Shown here: positions 1 through 8,292 of the stretch, in pieces
How the letters are laid out: each line of letters opens with the position of its first letter
How positions within the stretch are numbered: position 1 is the stretch's first letter
Source: Cellvibrionaceae bacterium
GTDB taxonomy: Bacteria > Pseudomonadota > Gammaproteobacteria > Pseudomonadales > Cellvibrionaceae
DNA length: 64,000 nt
Direction: 5' to 3'
NCBI GenBank assembly: GCA_028281575.1
Contig: JANQJP010000015.1
Location: 1 to 64,000 of the forward strand
Translations under genes and position numbers: made by a program
Notes under the pieces: generated by a model
What the model saw: only the letters and a program-made list of their open reading frames with translations
Told to the model about the DNA's origin: nothing
Databases searched by the model: none

Positions 1-40
1 TTCCCAGTTATGGTTTGAAAGCAGCTGACAGAAACCAGTA

Positions 41-100
41 CAGTGAAACCTGTCTATAGTGGTCACTGTATGAGCAGGCCACTCCCCTATTAGCAGCCAG
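41..100. repeat. Partial arm of a pogo/Tc1-like inverted-repeat element
   Basis: The sequence from 41 starts cagtgaaacctgtctatag just after a TA dinucleotide. It matches the 5' arms of the elements at 290 and 1,170. No clear opposite arm was found nearby, so this is probably a solo or truncated copy. The end coordinate is approximate. Confidence 0.4.
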
Positions 101-289
101 TGGCCACCTTTCTACAACAGCCAATTTTTTTTTCGGCCCAAGGGTGATTAGTTTCTTTTGATAGCACCAATGTTTGCTGTCTGCAATGAGTGTAATCAGA
201 TAGGGCCTGATAATATATCAAATACGCAACCCTATGTACATGCAGCACATTTCATATATATATTGAGTGAAGGGTGCTTGTGGTTAGAC

Positions 290-441
290 CAGTGAAACCT
301 CTGATAGAGGGATCCTCCAAGAAAGTGGCTCCCTCCCTTCAAAGACACTTTTCTGGACCCAGTTTCCAAAAAATAGGAAAACCTCTCAACAGGGAGCAGA
401 ATCACTAACCCCAAAATGTCCTTAGCAGAGAGGCTCCACTG
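290..441. mobile_element. MITE-like element, copy 1 (about 152 bp)
   Basis: The left arm cagtgaaacctctgatag and the right arm agcagagaggctccactg (whose complement reads cagtggagcctctctgct) are imperfect terminal inverted repeats. TA follows the right end; on the left the base pair is AC, so the target duplication has decayed. It holds no coding capacity. The arms resemble those of pogo/Tigger-type DNA transposons and their non-autonomous derivatives in animal genomes. That family assignment is from memory of arm sequence only. Confidence 0.5.
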
Positions 442-1169
442 TAGCAGAACAGTGTTTACATTATTCCAATTAGGCAATAATTTGCTTGAGTAGTTTAAAG
501 CTGTGATATACAGTTGGTGGCATGTTGTAGGTCAATGAAAGGTGCCTAATTGCAAGGCGTGTCATAATTGAGCCTATTGTTGAAATTCTCAGCTTATTAC
601 CTTTGTCAAAGCACTATGTACACGGTTATAGTAACTTTGAAATTGGTGTGCTTAAATTGTCTGGAGCTAGCTGTGGTGGGACATTGTAATGTTAATATAC
701 TCTCTGCTTTTCAAAAGGTGCATTTTTTGGTCCTAAATGTGCCTGCAAAACTAATTTTATGACCTGTTAGGAGAAGTCACATAGGGTATCAATCAATTTT
801 CAAGGATGCATTTTCACCCTCTGACCTAGCAATGAAATTCCAGCCAGGAGTTGTGATAGACCCCACACAGTTATATGAAAGTACTGAACAGGGTCTTGGC
901 CTGCTCTATTATGGTTGTATATAGCTCAAGTGCAAGCCACCTGTATGTAGTACGGGTAAATTTTAAGGCCTTCTTCTTTCCCCATTTTATGACCTAAACG
1001 TCCTTCCTCACCGAATTCCCAGAATCCCCATCCTAATTAATGCCTACTTCCCAAGTTTCCTACTTCCATCATGATTCCCTGTGCTTCCATCATGATTCTA
1101 TAATATGGCTTTAAAATATCCAAGTAATTTCCTGGGACAAGGGAGTTCGGATAAGGAGATTTACCTGTA

Positions 1170-1345
1170 CAGTGAAACCTCTTAAAGATCACTCCGAATA
1201 AAGGACACTCTCCCAACAAAGAACACTTTTTTCTTAACCCTTTTCCCGTAGCAATAGTTCATATTAACCTCCAGTGAAAGGACGACTTCTCAGCAGAGGA
1301 CAAAATGGCTGGATTCAAAGTGTCCTTTTCAGAGAGGTTCCTCTG
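1170..1345. mobile_element. MITE-like element, copy 2 (about 176 bp), TA flanked
   Basis: The left arm begins cagtgaaacctcttaaag at 1,170. The right arm ends at 1,345 and its complement begins cagaggaacctctctgaa. TA dinucleotides flank both ends (1,168-1,169 and 1,346-1,347), as expected for Tc1/mariner/pogo insertion. The interior is related to copy 1, including phrases such as aaagtgtcctt and gcagaggacaaaatg. It is non-coding and non-autonomous. Confidence 0.55.
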
Positions 1346-1445
1346 TAGTAATTCATACCCCAACAGCCAAAATCTTTGTTTCACCCACCCTTATAATCAT
1401 GTCTGGACATGGTTGCAAACATTCAAAAAAATTTTTCCTCTGCAG

Positions 1446-1571
1446 GAGATGGATGATCTGTCTTCAGTTCAACCAGTTCGCGACCCAGGTCAAAGTTCAA
1501 CAGGAGGCGTGGCCTCAACTGAAGGCAGTAACAGTAGTTTGAATGGAGCACCAACTCAAAGCTCATCTTGA
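1446..1571 (+). CDS. Putative terminal exon of an unidentified animal gene
   Basis: A pyrimidine-rich tract followed by ctgcag ends at 1,445. An open frame runs from GAG at 1,446 to the TGA at 1,569-1,571. It encodes a 41-residue Ser/Gly/Thr-rich tail starting EMDDLSSVQPVRDPG and ending APTQSSS. The composition suits a disordered C-terminus. I do not recognise the protein. No AATAAA signal is visible on this strand before the converging gene at 1,883. The acceptor and the sharp end of low-complexity bias are the only evidence, so this is tentative. Confidence 0.4.
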   Translation, partial: EMDDLSSVQPVRDPGQSSTGGVASTEGSNSSLNGAPTQSSS

Positions 1572-1831
1572 TAGAGTGTAAAATCTTTAGAACTAGTATT
1601 TTATGGCAGTCTATCACTTACAATGGTCATACAATTGTGGTAAATTGTAAAAAATTTTGTGACAAAAAGCACTTTGCCTGGTCATTTTTTTTTTTTACAC
1701 AGCATCATAAAAACAGTAAGATTTTATTGATAGTCTTGCATGAATTTATGGTGGTTAACTAAGAAATGAAGTTGTGCATATAATGACGTAAAAAATTGTG
1801 CAGAATTCATGTGATCACTAAAAAAACATAT

Positions 1832-1837
1832 TTTATT
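1832..1837 (-). promoter_or_regulatory. Poly(A) signal for the Rolling stone-like gene
   Basis: The complementary strand reads AATAAA here, 46 bases past the stop codon of the exon that ends at 1,883. This is the usual place for a short 3' UTR in animals. Confidence 0.45.
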
Positions 1838-1882
1838 AATTCTTAAAAAAAAAATTTAAAAAATATGGTGACAGCATGTATG

Positions 1883-2809
1883 TCATACTTTGGATATCTC
1901 GTCTATCACTATATCCCCATTATGATTGGTCCCTTCTCGGCTTTCTCGAAAGGGGTGTCGTCTTACGTCCCGAAAACAGCAACCAATTCGAGTGACTATC
2001 ACGTCTCGTAGCCAGGCCAGCAGGAAAAGGCCAAGATAAATTGGAATGCATCCCACGGCAATGACTACGACAAACAAGATTGCTAAAGGCAGGTCGTTGC
2101 CGTAATCAAGAGCGCCGTAAATATAGGGGTCACCCAAGTGACTGGTGCCACCAGCGGCAAAGTAGATGATGGTGAAGATGACATACACGATAGCAAATAT
2201 TGTGGCATAGAGTGTGTGGAGGAGCTGGTATGGGATTCGGGACAGGAGCAAATCAATGAAGACGATTAGGACGTTGATACCGTGGAGATGGATAGCCGGT
2301 GCATCCAGTCCTGAACAGGTTTCTTTGACGGCCATTTCTCCACTAGCTGAACCATTGCTTGATGCATTGTCACCGCTCATTTCTGAAGCTGTCCCTGCCC
2401 CACCCATTTCACCGTTGTCATCGTCGTCACACGGTGAGTAAACGAATAACCAATACCCGAGAAATATCAAAATGGCGCTAGCATTGGCCACAATGTAAAG
2501 ACACCAGATGATTTTGACATACCAGCCGATATTGTCCTGTTTGTAGACCCGTGCAAGCGGGAAGTCCTTTTTCGGCAGGTAACAAACAAGCCTCTCTCTT
2601 TTGGTGTAGTACACAATGCCGTAGGCGACACACAAGATGGCAAGAGAGCCCATGCTGATTGTGAGAAGGGCAAAGCCTAGGTTGGATAGGAAGATAGGCC
2701 AATGGGGCCCAAATTCATCGTGTCTGGCGTAGATGTGGAGGATGAGCCATATAAGGAGGTAGAAGAAGACTAGGACTCTGTAGACCATGAAGACTGGAAG
2801 ATAGAGCCA
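1883..2809 (-). CDS. Rolling stone (Rost)-like multispanning membrane protein, large 3' exon of an animal gene
   Basis: The reading frame encodes a protein of several hydrophobic spans. It starts at WLYLPVFMVYR, and the last third contains YGALDYGNDLP followed by a long hydrophobic span and a basic tail. This layout (YR in helix 1, a loop ending in a LDY/LDW-like motif before the final helix) matches animal Rolling stone proteins, whose function in myoblast fusion is known from Drosophila. The frame stays open to an ATG at 2,890, but the codons upstream of 2,809 are Ser/Pro/Cys-rich because they read a polypyrimidine tract ending CACAG at 2,810. I therefore take 2,809 as the exon edge and the first 27 codons as intron. 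An acidic, low-complexity insert (CDDDDNGEMGG region) lies in one loop. The upstream exons are not in this window. Confidence 0.6.
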   Translation of the reverse strand, partial: WLYLPVFMVYRVLVFFYLLIWLILHIYARHDEFGPHWPIFLSNLGFALLTISMGSLAILCVAYGIVYYTKRERLVCYLPKKDFPLARVYKQDNIGWYVKIIWCLYIVANASAILIFLGYWLFVYSPCDDDDNGEMGGAGTASEMSGDNASSNGSASGEMAVKETCSGLDAPAIHLHGINVLIVFIDLLLSRIPYQLLHTLYATIFAIVYVIFTIIYFAAGGTSHLGDPYIYGALDYGNDLPLAILFVVVIAVGCIPIYLGLFLLAWLRDVIVTRIGCCFRDVRRHPFRESREGTNHNGDIVIDEISKV

Positions 2810-2866
2810 CTGTGAGGGGGAGGAAGATGAAGAGAGAGGGCAGGAGGACACAGGTGGAGTGGAATA

Positions 2867-2887
2867 AAGCGAAGCACTGCTTCGCTT
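2867..2887. repeat. Perfect 10-bp inverted repeat with 1-base spacer at the host/bacterium join
   Basis: The sequence aagcgaagca, one base, then tgcttcgctt forms an uninterrupted palindrome. It sits where intron-like sequence of the animal gene gives way to bacterial sequence. It may be natural, but a hairpin at a chimeric junction is also typical of template switching during amplification. Confidence 0.6.
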
Positions 2888-2998
2888 CACGTAACGACCC
2901 TTATCTATGATTTTGAGTTGCAGGGATTTATGCGTTTTCCGAACCGTCTCCCCTAACTTCAGGCGTATCGAGGATACGAATTAAAAAATAATCGTGAC

Positions 2999-3559
2999 TT
3001 AACTGCCTGTCTTTAATTCCCGAAATAACCATGCTTTCGCGCTGCGAATTTCTCGTTCGACTGTTTTTACTGATGTGTCAATCGCGTCGGCAATTTGTTG
3101 ATTTTCCATGCCGGCAAATACACGCATTTCCATCATTGCAGCGCCGCGTTTGCTCAGGGATTTATATTTATTGAGGGCGTCGTCGATGTCGATGATTTCA
3201 AACTGATTGCCGACCCCGAGAACTTCTTCATTGAGGGTGATGTTTTGTTGGCCGCCGCCGCGCTTGTCTCGGGCTTTTGCGCGTGCGTGGTCAACGAGCA
3301 CGCGGCGCATTAAAGTGCTTAATATACATAAAAAGTGCTGGCGATCCTGCCAGGCGACGTTGCTGCCAAGCAGACGTTCATACGCTTCGTTTATCAATGC
3401 GGTGGATTGCAGGGTGTGTCCAGCATTTTCGCTGCACATATGCCGGGCGGCAATTTGTTTTAGCTGGGGGTAAACTGTTTCAAACAATTTCGCTGAAGCG
3501 TCACCGTCGCCTGCCTGCCATGCGTGAAGAAGTTGTGTAAGTTCCTGGGCTTGTGTCAT
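2999..3559 (-). CDS. ECF-type RNA polymerase sigma factor (kinase-associated subgroup)
   Basis: This 186-residue protein should direct RNA polymerase to a small regulon. The N-terminal half holds sigma region 2 (LINEAYERLL through FLCILSTLMRRVLVDHARAK), and the C-terminal half holds a region 4 helix-turn-helix (GMENQQIADAIDTSVKTVE). The pattern of region 2 followed by VDHARAKARDKRGGG is that of the Sig-70_X6 type ECF factors (TIGR02999), which often sit beside Ser/Thr protein kinases instead of classical anti-sigma factors. Here a kinase lies 0.9 kb away, divergent. The gene follows the outer-membrane protein gene by 9 bases on the same strand, so the two are probably cotranscribed. It is the last bacterial gene before the join to animal DNA. 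Confidence 0.85.
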   Translation of the reverse strand: MTQAQELTQLLHAWQAGDGDASAKLFETVYPQLKQIAARHMCSENAGHTLQSTALINEAYERLLGSNVAWQDRQHFLCILSTLMRRVLVDHARAKARDKRGGGQQNITLNEEVLGVGNQFEIIDIDDALNKYKSLSKRGAAMMEMRVFAGMENQQIADAIDTSVKTVEREIRSAKAWLFRELKTGS

Positions 3560-3568
3560 GGCCGGCCA

Positions 3569-4420
3569 TTAAAAAAGATAGACAACACCGACGAGGAGCG
3601 ATTCGTAGGTTTCGTCGGCATCGAATTCCAAATCTAAAAATTCAATTGTTTGTTCGTAATCGTTAATCTTATATTGCGCTTGGAAATAAAGGTTTTCGGT
3701 AATTGGACTAAGAAAGTGTGCGCCAAAACTGTAGCCACGGCTTACGCCTTGTTGCACGCCAGTGAGATCGTCGAATTCCAAATCTGGGTCGATAAGTCCA
3801 GCAAGATCGATGATATCAAATGGGCTATCGAGGATGTCTCCAGCGTCATCATCATCGTCGTCATCAGCAACGTCGCTAAAGAACTGGTTTTCGGTGTCGA
3901 GGTCGGCGTAGGCGAGCGAAAGGCCAAAAACATTTTTATTGATAACTTTGGTATAGCCGACACCGATAAAAAAACCGTCTTGCTGATAGGATTCATCGCG
4001 TTGTAGGCCACCTAAGCCAATATTATCGAGTTCCTCAGGGTCGCCGGGAGACAAGGACAGTTCTGTTTCGTTATCTTTATATCCAGCAAAAACAGACCAC
4101 GACGGCGTAAACCGATATCCAAAAGTAAAATCGATGTCGTAGCGGTTGGCGCTGCCGATATCCTCCTCTTCTGAAATTGAGATATCCTGCATATTGCGCG
4201 AATAGGAAAGTGTGGAAAAGAAGTCTTTATGTGACGCGCCGACAGACACTTGGGCAATGCGGTAGCTCAAAATACTGTCGAGTTTTTTTGTGTAGTCAAA
4301 GCGACCAAAGCCGGTTTGAAAGCCCACATTAAATTTTGCAGCAGATGCGCCGATGGAGATCAGGCCGGAACTTAAGGCCAAGCCAAAACAAAGTCCTGCG
4401 TGCAAACGAGTCACCGCCAT
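3569..4420 (-). CDS. Outer-membrane beta-barrel protein with an acidic insert
   Basis: From the ATG at 4,420 this is a 283-residue secreted protein. I chose that start because GGGGAAAGG precedes it and a Sec signal peptide ending GASA follows; a frame extension to 4,582 would run into the divergent kinase gene. Alternating hydrophobic residues, repeated aromatic strand ends and a C-terminal VVYLF (final Phe) mark a small beta-barrel. One loop has a run of seven Asp (DDDDDDDAGD), which could bind divalent cations or face the outside as a flexible acidic patch. The substrate is unknown. Its location between the sigma factor and the kinase suggests that it is part of, or the main target of, that signalling pair. 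Confidence 0.7.
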   Translation of the reverse strand: MAVTRLHAGLCFGLALSSGLISIGASAAKFNVGFQTGFGRFDYTKKLDSILSYRIAQVSVGASHKDFFSTLSYSRNMQDISISEEEDIGSANRYDIDFTFGYRFTPSWSVFAGYKDNETELSLSPGDPEELDNIGLGGLQRDESYQQDGFFIGVGYTKVINKNVFGLSLAYADLDTENQFFSDVADDDDDDDAGDILDSPFDIIDLAGLIDPDLEFDDLTGVQQGVSRGYSFGAHFLSPITENLYFQAQYKINDYEQTIEFLDLEFDADETYESLLVGVVYLF

Positions 4421-4471
4421 TAGCCTTTCCCCAAATAGTTTTTTTAGGACAGGTATGTTATAGGTAGCGCC

Positions 4472-6550
4472 TTGGCTTCTCAAGGTCGGTCGTCGCCTGA
4501 ACTTATGCTGCAAATTCCCGGATATACAATCATACGTGAGCTTGGGCGCGGCGGCATGGCCACGGTATATCTGGCCGTTCAAAACAGCGTTAACCGACGC
4601 GTCGCGTTAAAGGTTTTATTACATTCAGCGACTGGCCGGGATGCCGATATCTCAGCGCGGTTTATGCGCGAAGCGCGTATCGTGGCGCAGTTACAACATC
4701 CCAATATTGTCGCGATTTACGATGTCAGCGAGTTCGACGCCGGTGTTTATATGGCGATGGAGTATTTGCCTGGCGGCACTCTGGCGGAACGCTGTTCCAA
4801 CACATTTATTGCACGTGACGCACTGCTGCTTATTGGAGAGCTTTGTAACGCATTGGACTACGCGCATGCGCGCGGTTTTATTCATCGCGATATTAAGCCG
4901 GACAATATTTTATTTCGTGAAGACGACACTCTGGTGCTCAGTGATTTTGGCATTGCGCGCGCGCTGCAATCTGATACGCGCATGACGCGCACGGGAATGA
5001 TTTTAGGTACGCCGCGTTATATGAGCCCGGAGCAAATTCAAGGCGTGACTTTGGATGCGCGCAGTGATCTTTATAGTCTGGGCATACTCTGTTTCCAGCT
5101 GTTGACAGGCCAAACGCCATTTTCGGCGGAAAATGTCATGGCGATTGGTATGCAGCATCTTTCACAGCCCGTGCCGGAGTTGCCGAAAGCTCTCGCTTTT
5201 CTGCAGCCTTTCGTGAATAAACTGTTGGCAAAAGAGTTGGGTGCCAGGTATACCAGCGCGGTTGATGTTGCCGAGCAGGTAAAAGCGATGCTTGCTGAAA
5301 ATGAAGCGGCGCTTGATCAGTGTTGGTTCGATGCCTATCGGGCGCCGGATCGGGATGGCTCGACAGGCCATTCGCTTTTAGAGCTAAAACACGTGAAGCA
5401 CCCTTTGGTTCGGCCTTTAATACTTGGTGGTGTTTTAGCGGTCGCGGCGATATTTGGGTATTTCTTATTTAATCCTTTTTCCCAGAGCCTTGATTCGTCG
5501 TCTCCCCAAGCCAGGTTGAATTCGGGTTCCAGTTTTAATCCGGTAATAGGGAATAATGCGCTACAGTTGAGCACACGCGACGAAAAACTTGCGAGGGCTC
5601 AACAGCTCGCACTGGAAGGAAAGGTGCTCGCGACTTCGGGCGAGCACGCGATTGGTCTTTATCGCGAATTGCTCAAAGAGACGCCCGAGGACGATGTTTT
5701 GAGTGCAGCGCTCGATACACTAATCGCTTCGCAACAAAACCGCCTGGACCTTTATATTAAAGCGGGTGATGTTGCGAGTGCGGAAGCGCTTCTTGTGGCG
5801 CTTAAACAGCATACAGATTTGGGGGAAGGGCTTGCTGTATTTGAAGCGAAGTTAATGGCACAAAAAAAACGTATCGCTAACGCTGCGCGCGTAGACGAGT
5901 ATTTAACACTTGCTCGTGCAGCGGAACAACGCGGAGAATTATGGCAGCCGCGGGAGACAAATGCCGCTTACTACTACGGGCGGATTTTAAATCTCGATCC
6001 TCAAGACCGCTTTGCGACTACACGTTTGGTGAGAATTAAAACGTCATTAGATGCGAGTATTCGCGATGCGATTGAGGAAGAGCAGCCTGAAAAAGCCAGT
6101 GAGTTACTGGCATATTTTGATCTGGTCGAAGTGGATATGTCTGCTCGCCAGTCTGCTAAAGATACATTGGCGAAAGAAATAGCTGTCATAAAAAGTGCAA
6201 TTGCGCGCAGGGAGAAAGCGCTGCGAGATTTTGTAGAACTGCAGCAAAAGTTTTCCCATATTATTGATGATCCTGAAATGCGCGCTGATAAAGCCCAACA
6301 GGCAGTGGATCTTCTGAATCGAATGGCCGAGCTGCAACCGACAGAAAATGTATCACCGATGCAGCGTTCGCTTGAAGAACGTGTGTCGGTGCGGGTGGGT
6401 GGTCTGATTAAAACCAAGTCCTTCGATGATGCTCTGGCGCTGATGGATGCTGCAGAGTCTCTATTGGGCGAGACACCCAAATTTCGCAATTTCAAGAAAG
6501 ATATTGAGGAAGAAAAAAATAGTGAAAGCCTAATGCCCTTGTCGTTCTAA
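4472..6550 (+). CDS. Transmembrane Ser/Thr protein kinase (PknB-type)
   Basis: This 692-residue Hanks-type kinase has a glycine loop GRGGMATVY (about residues 25-33), the ATP lysine in VALKVL (47), the catalytic loop HRDIKPDN (138-145), DFG (158-160) and GTPRYMSPEQ in the activation segment. A single membrane span near residues 311-333 separates the cytoplasmic kinase from a roughly 350-residue periplasmic part. That part is helical, charged and TPR-like and carries no PASTA repeats. The start is taken as TTG at 4,472; an in-frame ATG at 4,505 is the alternative, and both lack a strong ribosome site. It is divergent from the barrel/sigma pair across 51 bases, so promoters are shared or overlap. 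Phosphorylation of the sigma factor by this kinase is a reasonable inference from known ECF-kinase pairs but is not shown by the sequence. Confidence 0.85.
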   Translation: MASQGRSSPELMLQIPGYTIIRELGRGGMATVYLAVQNSVNRRVALKVLLHSATGRDADISARFMREARIVAQLQHPNIVAIYDVSEFDAGVYMAMEYLPGGTLAERCSNTFIARDALLLIGELCNALDYAHARGFIHRDIKPDNILFREDDTLVLSDFGIARALQSDTRMTRTGMILGTPRYMSPEQIQGVTLDARSDLYSLGILCFQLLTGQTPFSAENVMAIGMQHLSQPVPELPKALAFLQPFVNKLLAKELGARYTSAVDVAEQVKAMLAENEAALDQCWFDAYRAPDRDGSTGHSLLELKHVKHPLVRPLILGGVLAVAAIFGYFLFNPFSQSLDSSSPQARLNSGSSFNPVIGNNALQLSTRDEKLARAQQLALEGKVLATSGEHAIGLYRELLKETPEDDVLSAALDTLIASQQNRLDLYIKAGDVASAEALLVALKQHTDLGEGLAVFEAKLMAQKKRIANAARVDEYLTLARAAEQRGELWQPRETNAAYYYGRILNLDPQDRFATTRLVRIKTSLDASIRDAIEEEQPEKASELLAYFDLVEVDMSARQSAKDTLAKEIAVIKSAIARREKALRDFVELQQKFSHIIDDPEMRADKAQQAVDLLNRMAELQPTENVSPMQRSLEERVSVRVGGLIKTKSFDDALALMDAAESLLGETPKFRNFKKDIEEEKNSESLMPLSF

Positions 6551-6639
6551 AAGGGGCTGGTTTTCTTTGCTTAATACAGCACATATTATTATGACCTTAT
6601 ATGATATAACGTGATCAAAACCAATAAGGAGTGAGTAAG

Positions 6640-7269
6640 ATGTTGAATAAAATGAAACTGGTTCTATGCGTTTGTGCGATGGTCTGCAGCACTGTGGCTT
6701 ATTCGGGCGGTAAAGATGTCAGCAGGCCCGGAAAAACCGGTAGTAGCAAGCTCGATAGTTTCGTAAAGTCCAGTTTTGACCTGTATGACAAAAACAGTGC
6801 CCTGTTTAAGCGCGTCGACGACCTTGGGATTTTGACCGCTTCTATGGTAAGCGATCCTGTGGGCTTTACCGCTGAAACAGGCTCGGGCAGTGTGGACGAC
6901 GCTGTAGTTACCGCAAAGTCCCAATCTTCGGCGGAAGTACAAAATTGGCAGAACTTTTTGAAAGGTAGATCAGTGTCAGACGTCGCTGACAGTTTGGAAG
7001 GCAATACTAAAACGGCATTTTTATCGCGGATTAAAGGTATTAGCAATACCTTCGACGTGAATAAAATGGGCGATTCGGCAACTGGCGTGGGTGCGGAAGC
7101 ACAAGATTTGCTTAGTAGCAGTAACGAGTTAATTCGCGATGTACCCAAAAATCCACTCAAGATAAAAAAATACATGCAGTCACTTAACGCAGCAAAAAAA
7201 GTGTTAAAAAAACTAGCTGTTGAGTATCCAGAGAAAGTGGGCGTGCTTTCCAAATTTCTTGGTAGCTAA
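6640..7269 (+). CDS. Secreted protein of unknown function downstream of the kinase
   Basis: This is a 209-residue protein with a signal peptide (VLCVCAMVCSTVAYSGG). The ATG at 6,640 is preferred over the GTG at 6,631 because the AAGGAG site occupies 6,626-6,631. The mature part is Ser/Lys-rich and mostly predicted helical, without Cys or recognisable motifs; the end (MQSLNAAKKVLKKLAVEYPE) looks like an amphipathic helix. It follows the kinase by 89 bases on the same strand and may be its periplasmic partner. I do not recognise a family. Confidence 0.6.
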   Translation: MLNKMKLVLCVCAMVCSTVAYSGGKDVSRPGKTGSSKLDSFVKSSFDLYDKNSALFKRVDDLGILTASMVSDPVGFTAETGSGSVDDAVVTAKSQSSAEVQNWQNFLKGRSVSDVADSLEGNTKTAFLSRIKGISNTFDVNKMGDSATGVGAEAQDLLSSSNELIRDVPKNPLKIKKYMQSLNAAKKVLKKLAVEYPEKVGVLSKFLGS

Positions 7270-7280
7270 ATAAAGCGGGT

Positions 7281-8171
7281 TTGTCTTGTTTGTCGAATAA
7301 ATACCAAGATATTTATCCCTCTGAAGCACAGTTGCGCAGCACAGATATTGCTCGCGCAGCCGCGGCCGAGTTGCTGACGCTGGAATACTTTGAGGCTGAG
7401 CCCGACGAGATGCCAACACAAGTATTTGATCAGCACCATATTCTTATAAATTTAAAAGACGAAGCTCACCGCGTGGAAAACTGGCGCGCCGGTGAGCATC
7501 GTGATTTTATTTATCATCGAGATGAAATTGTTGTTACGCCGGCGGGGGTGGAAAGTGGCTGGCGCTGGTATGCAAAGTCCAAAGTCATCGTCATTACTTT
7601 AGAGCCAACCAGGCTCGAGCGTTTTGCAAAAATTGAACTCGGTATTTTGCTCACGGATGTGCAGCTAAAAAATATTCCACAATTTATTGATAAGGATATC
7701 ACTGAGGCGGGCGAAATGTTACTGCGGGCGCTGCAAATGCGTTTGCCTGGTTCTGATGTGATGTATGAATCGCTCGCGCGCGTATTTTTGGTTAAGTTAA
7801 TTCAAAAATACGGTCTTGAGCGTGGTGACGAATATGAATTTTCCCGCAGTTTTTCTTCCCGGCACTACAAGAAGGTACTCGATTTCGTCGCTAAACATTT
7901 TAGTCAGTCGATAAGCCTGGAACAGCTCGCGGCGGAAGCGAATATCAGTCCTTACCATTTTTCACGTTTGTTTAAACAGACCATCGGGCAGTCACCCCAC
8001 CAGTTTGTGATGTCTTATCGCATCGAGCGATCCAAAGAGATGTTGGCGGACCCGGGTAAGCTGATGATCGACATCGCGCTTCAATGCGGTTTTTCAGACC
8101 AGGCCCACTTCTCACGCGTTTTTAAGCAGGTAGAAGGTGTTACACCCAAAGCCTGGCGCCAGTCGAAATAG
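7281..8171 (+). CDS. AraC/XylS-family transcriptional regulator
   Basis: This 296-residue regulator has an N-terminal cupin-like sensing part (residues about 35-170) and a C-terminal pair of helix-turn-helix motifs. The first is SLEQLAAEANISPYHFSRLF and the second is MIDIALQCGFSDQAHFSRVF, with the usual family ending GVTPKAWR. The start is uncertain: TTG at 7,281 gives the full frame with no clear ribosome site. It lies 121 bases before a secreted hydrolase and an NTF2-like protein on the same strand, which it probably controls. The ligand is unknown. Confidence 0.85.
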   Translation: MSCLSNKYQDIYPSEAQLRSTDIARAAAAELLTLEYFEAEPDEMPTQVFDQHHILINLKDEAHRVENWRAGEHRDFIYHRDEIVVTPAGVESGWRWYAKSKVIVITLEPTRLERFAKIELGILLTDVQLKNIPQFIDKDITEAGEMLLRALQMRLPGSDVMYESLARVFLVKLIQKYGLERGDEYEFSRSFSSRHYKKVLDFVAKHFSQSISLEQLAAEANISPYHFSRLFKQTIGQSPHQFVMSYRIERSKEMLADPGKLMIDIALQCGFSDQAHFSRVFKQVEGVTPKAWRQSK

Positions 8172-8292
8172 CAAGAATCTTCAAAAAACACCGCAATTCG
8201 TTGCAAGAATTACGGGTACCTTAGTTCTAAAGTGACCACTAAAACGAACCCCCGTTTTTAAATCACTGTAACAGGTCCTAAGGAGACAGCTT

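Larger units (their letters stand above)
1..2880. other. Segment of animal-like (eukaryotic) DNA
   Basis: This stretch differs in kind from everything to its right. It is AT-rich, has poly-T and poly-A runs, contains no convincing bacterial gene, and holds two separate splice acceptors, an animal-type membrane protein exon and several small inverted-repeat elements. From 1 to about 1,440 no exon is recognised beyond the repeat elements listed separately. The probable source is the animal that hosts the bacterium whose genome follows. A fully eukaryotic window is ruled out by the operons after 3 kb. The exact right edge cannot be fixed by eye and lies between 2,810 and 2,998. Confidence 0.75.

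Noticed and set aside
1-1445. Several short frames in the host segment (for example 232-477, 568-762, 1,037-1,219)
   Set aside because: They overlap repeat arms or AT-rich non-coding DNA, lack splice sites or motifs, and look random.
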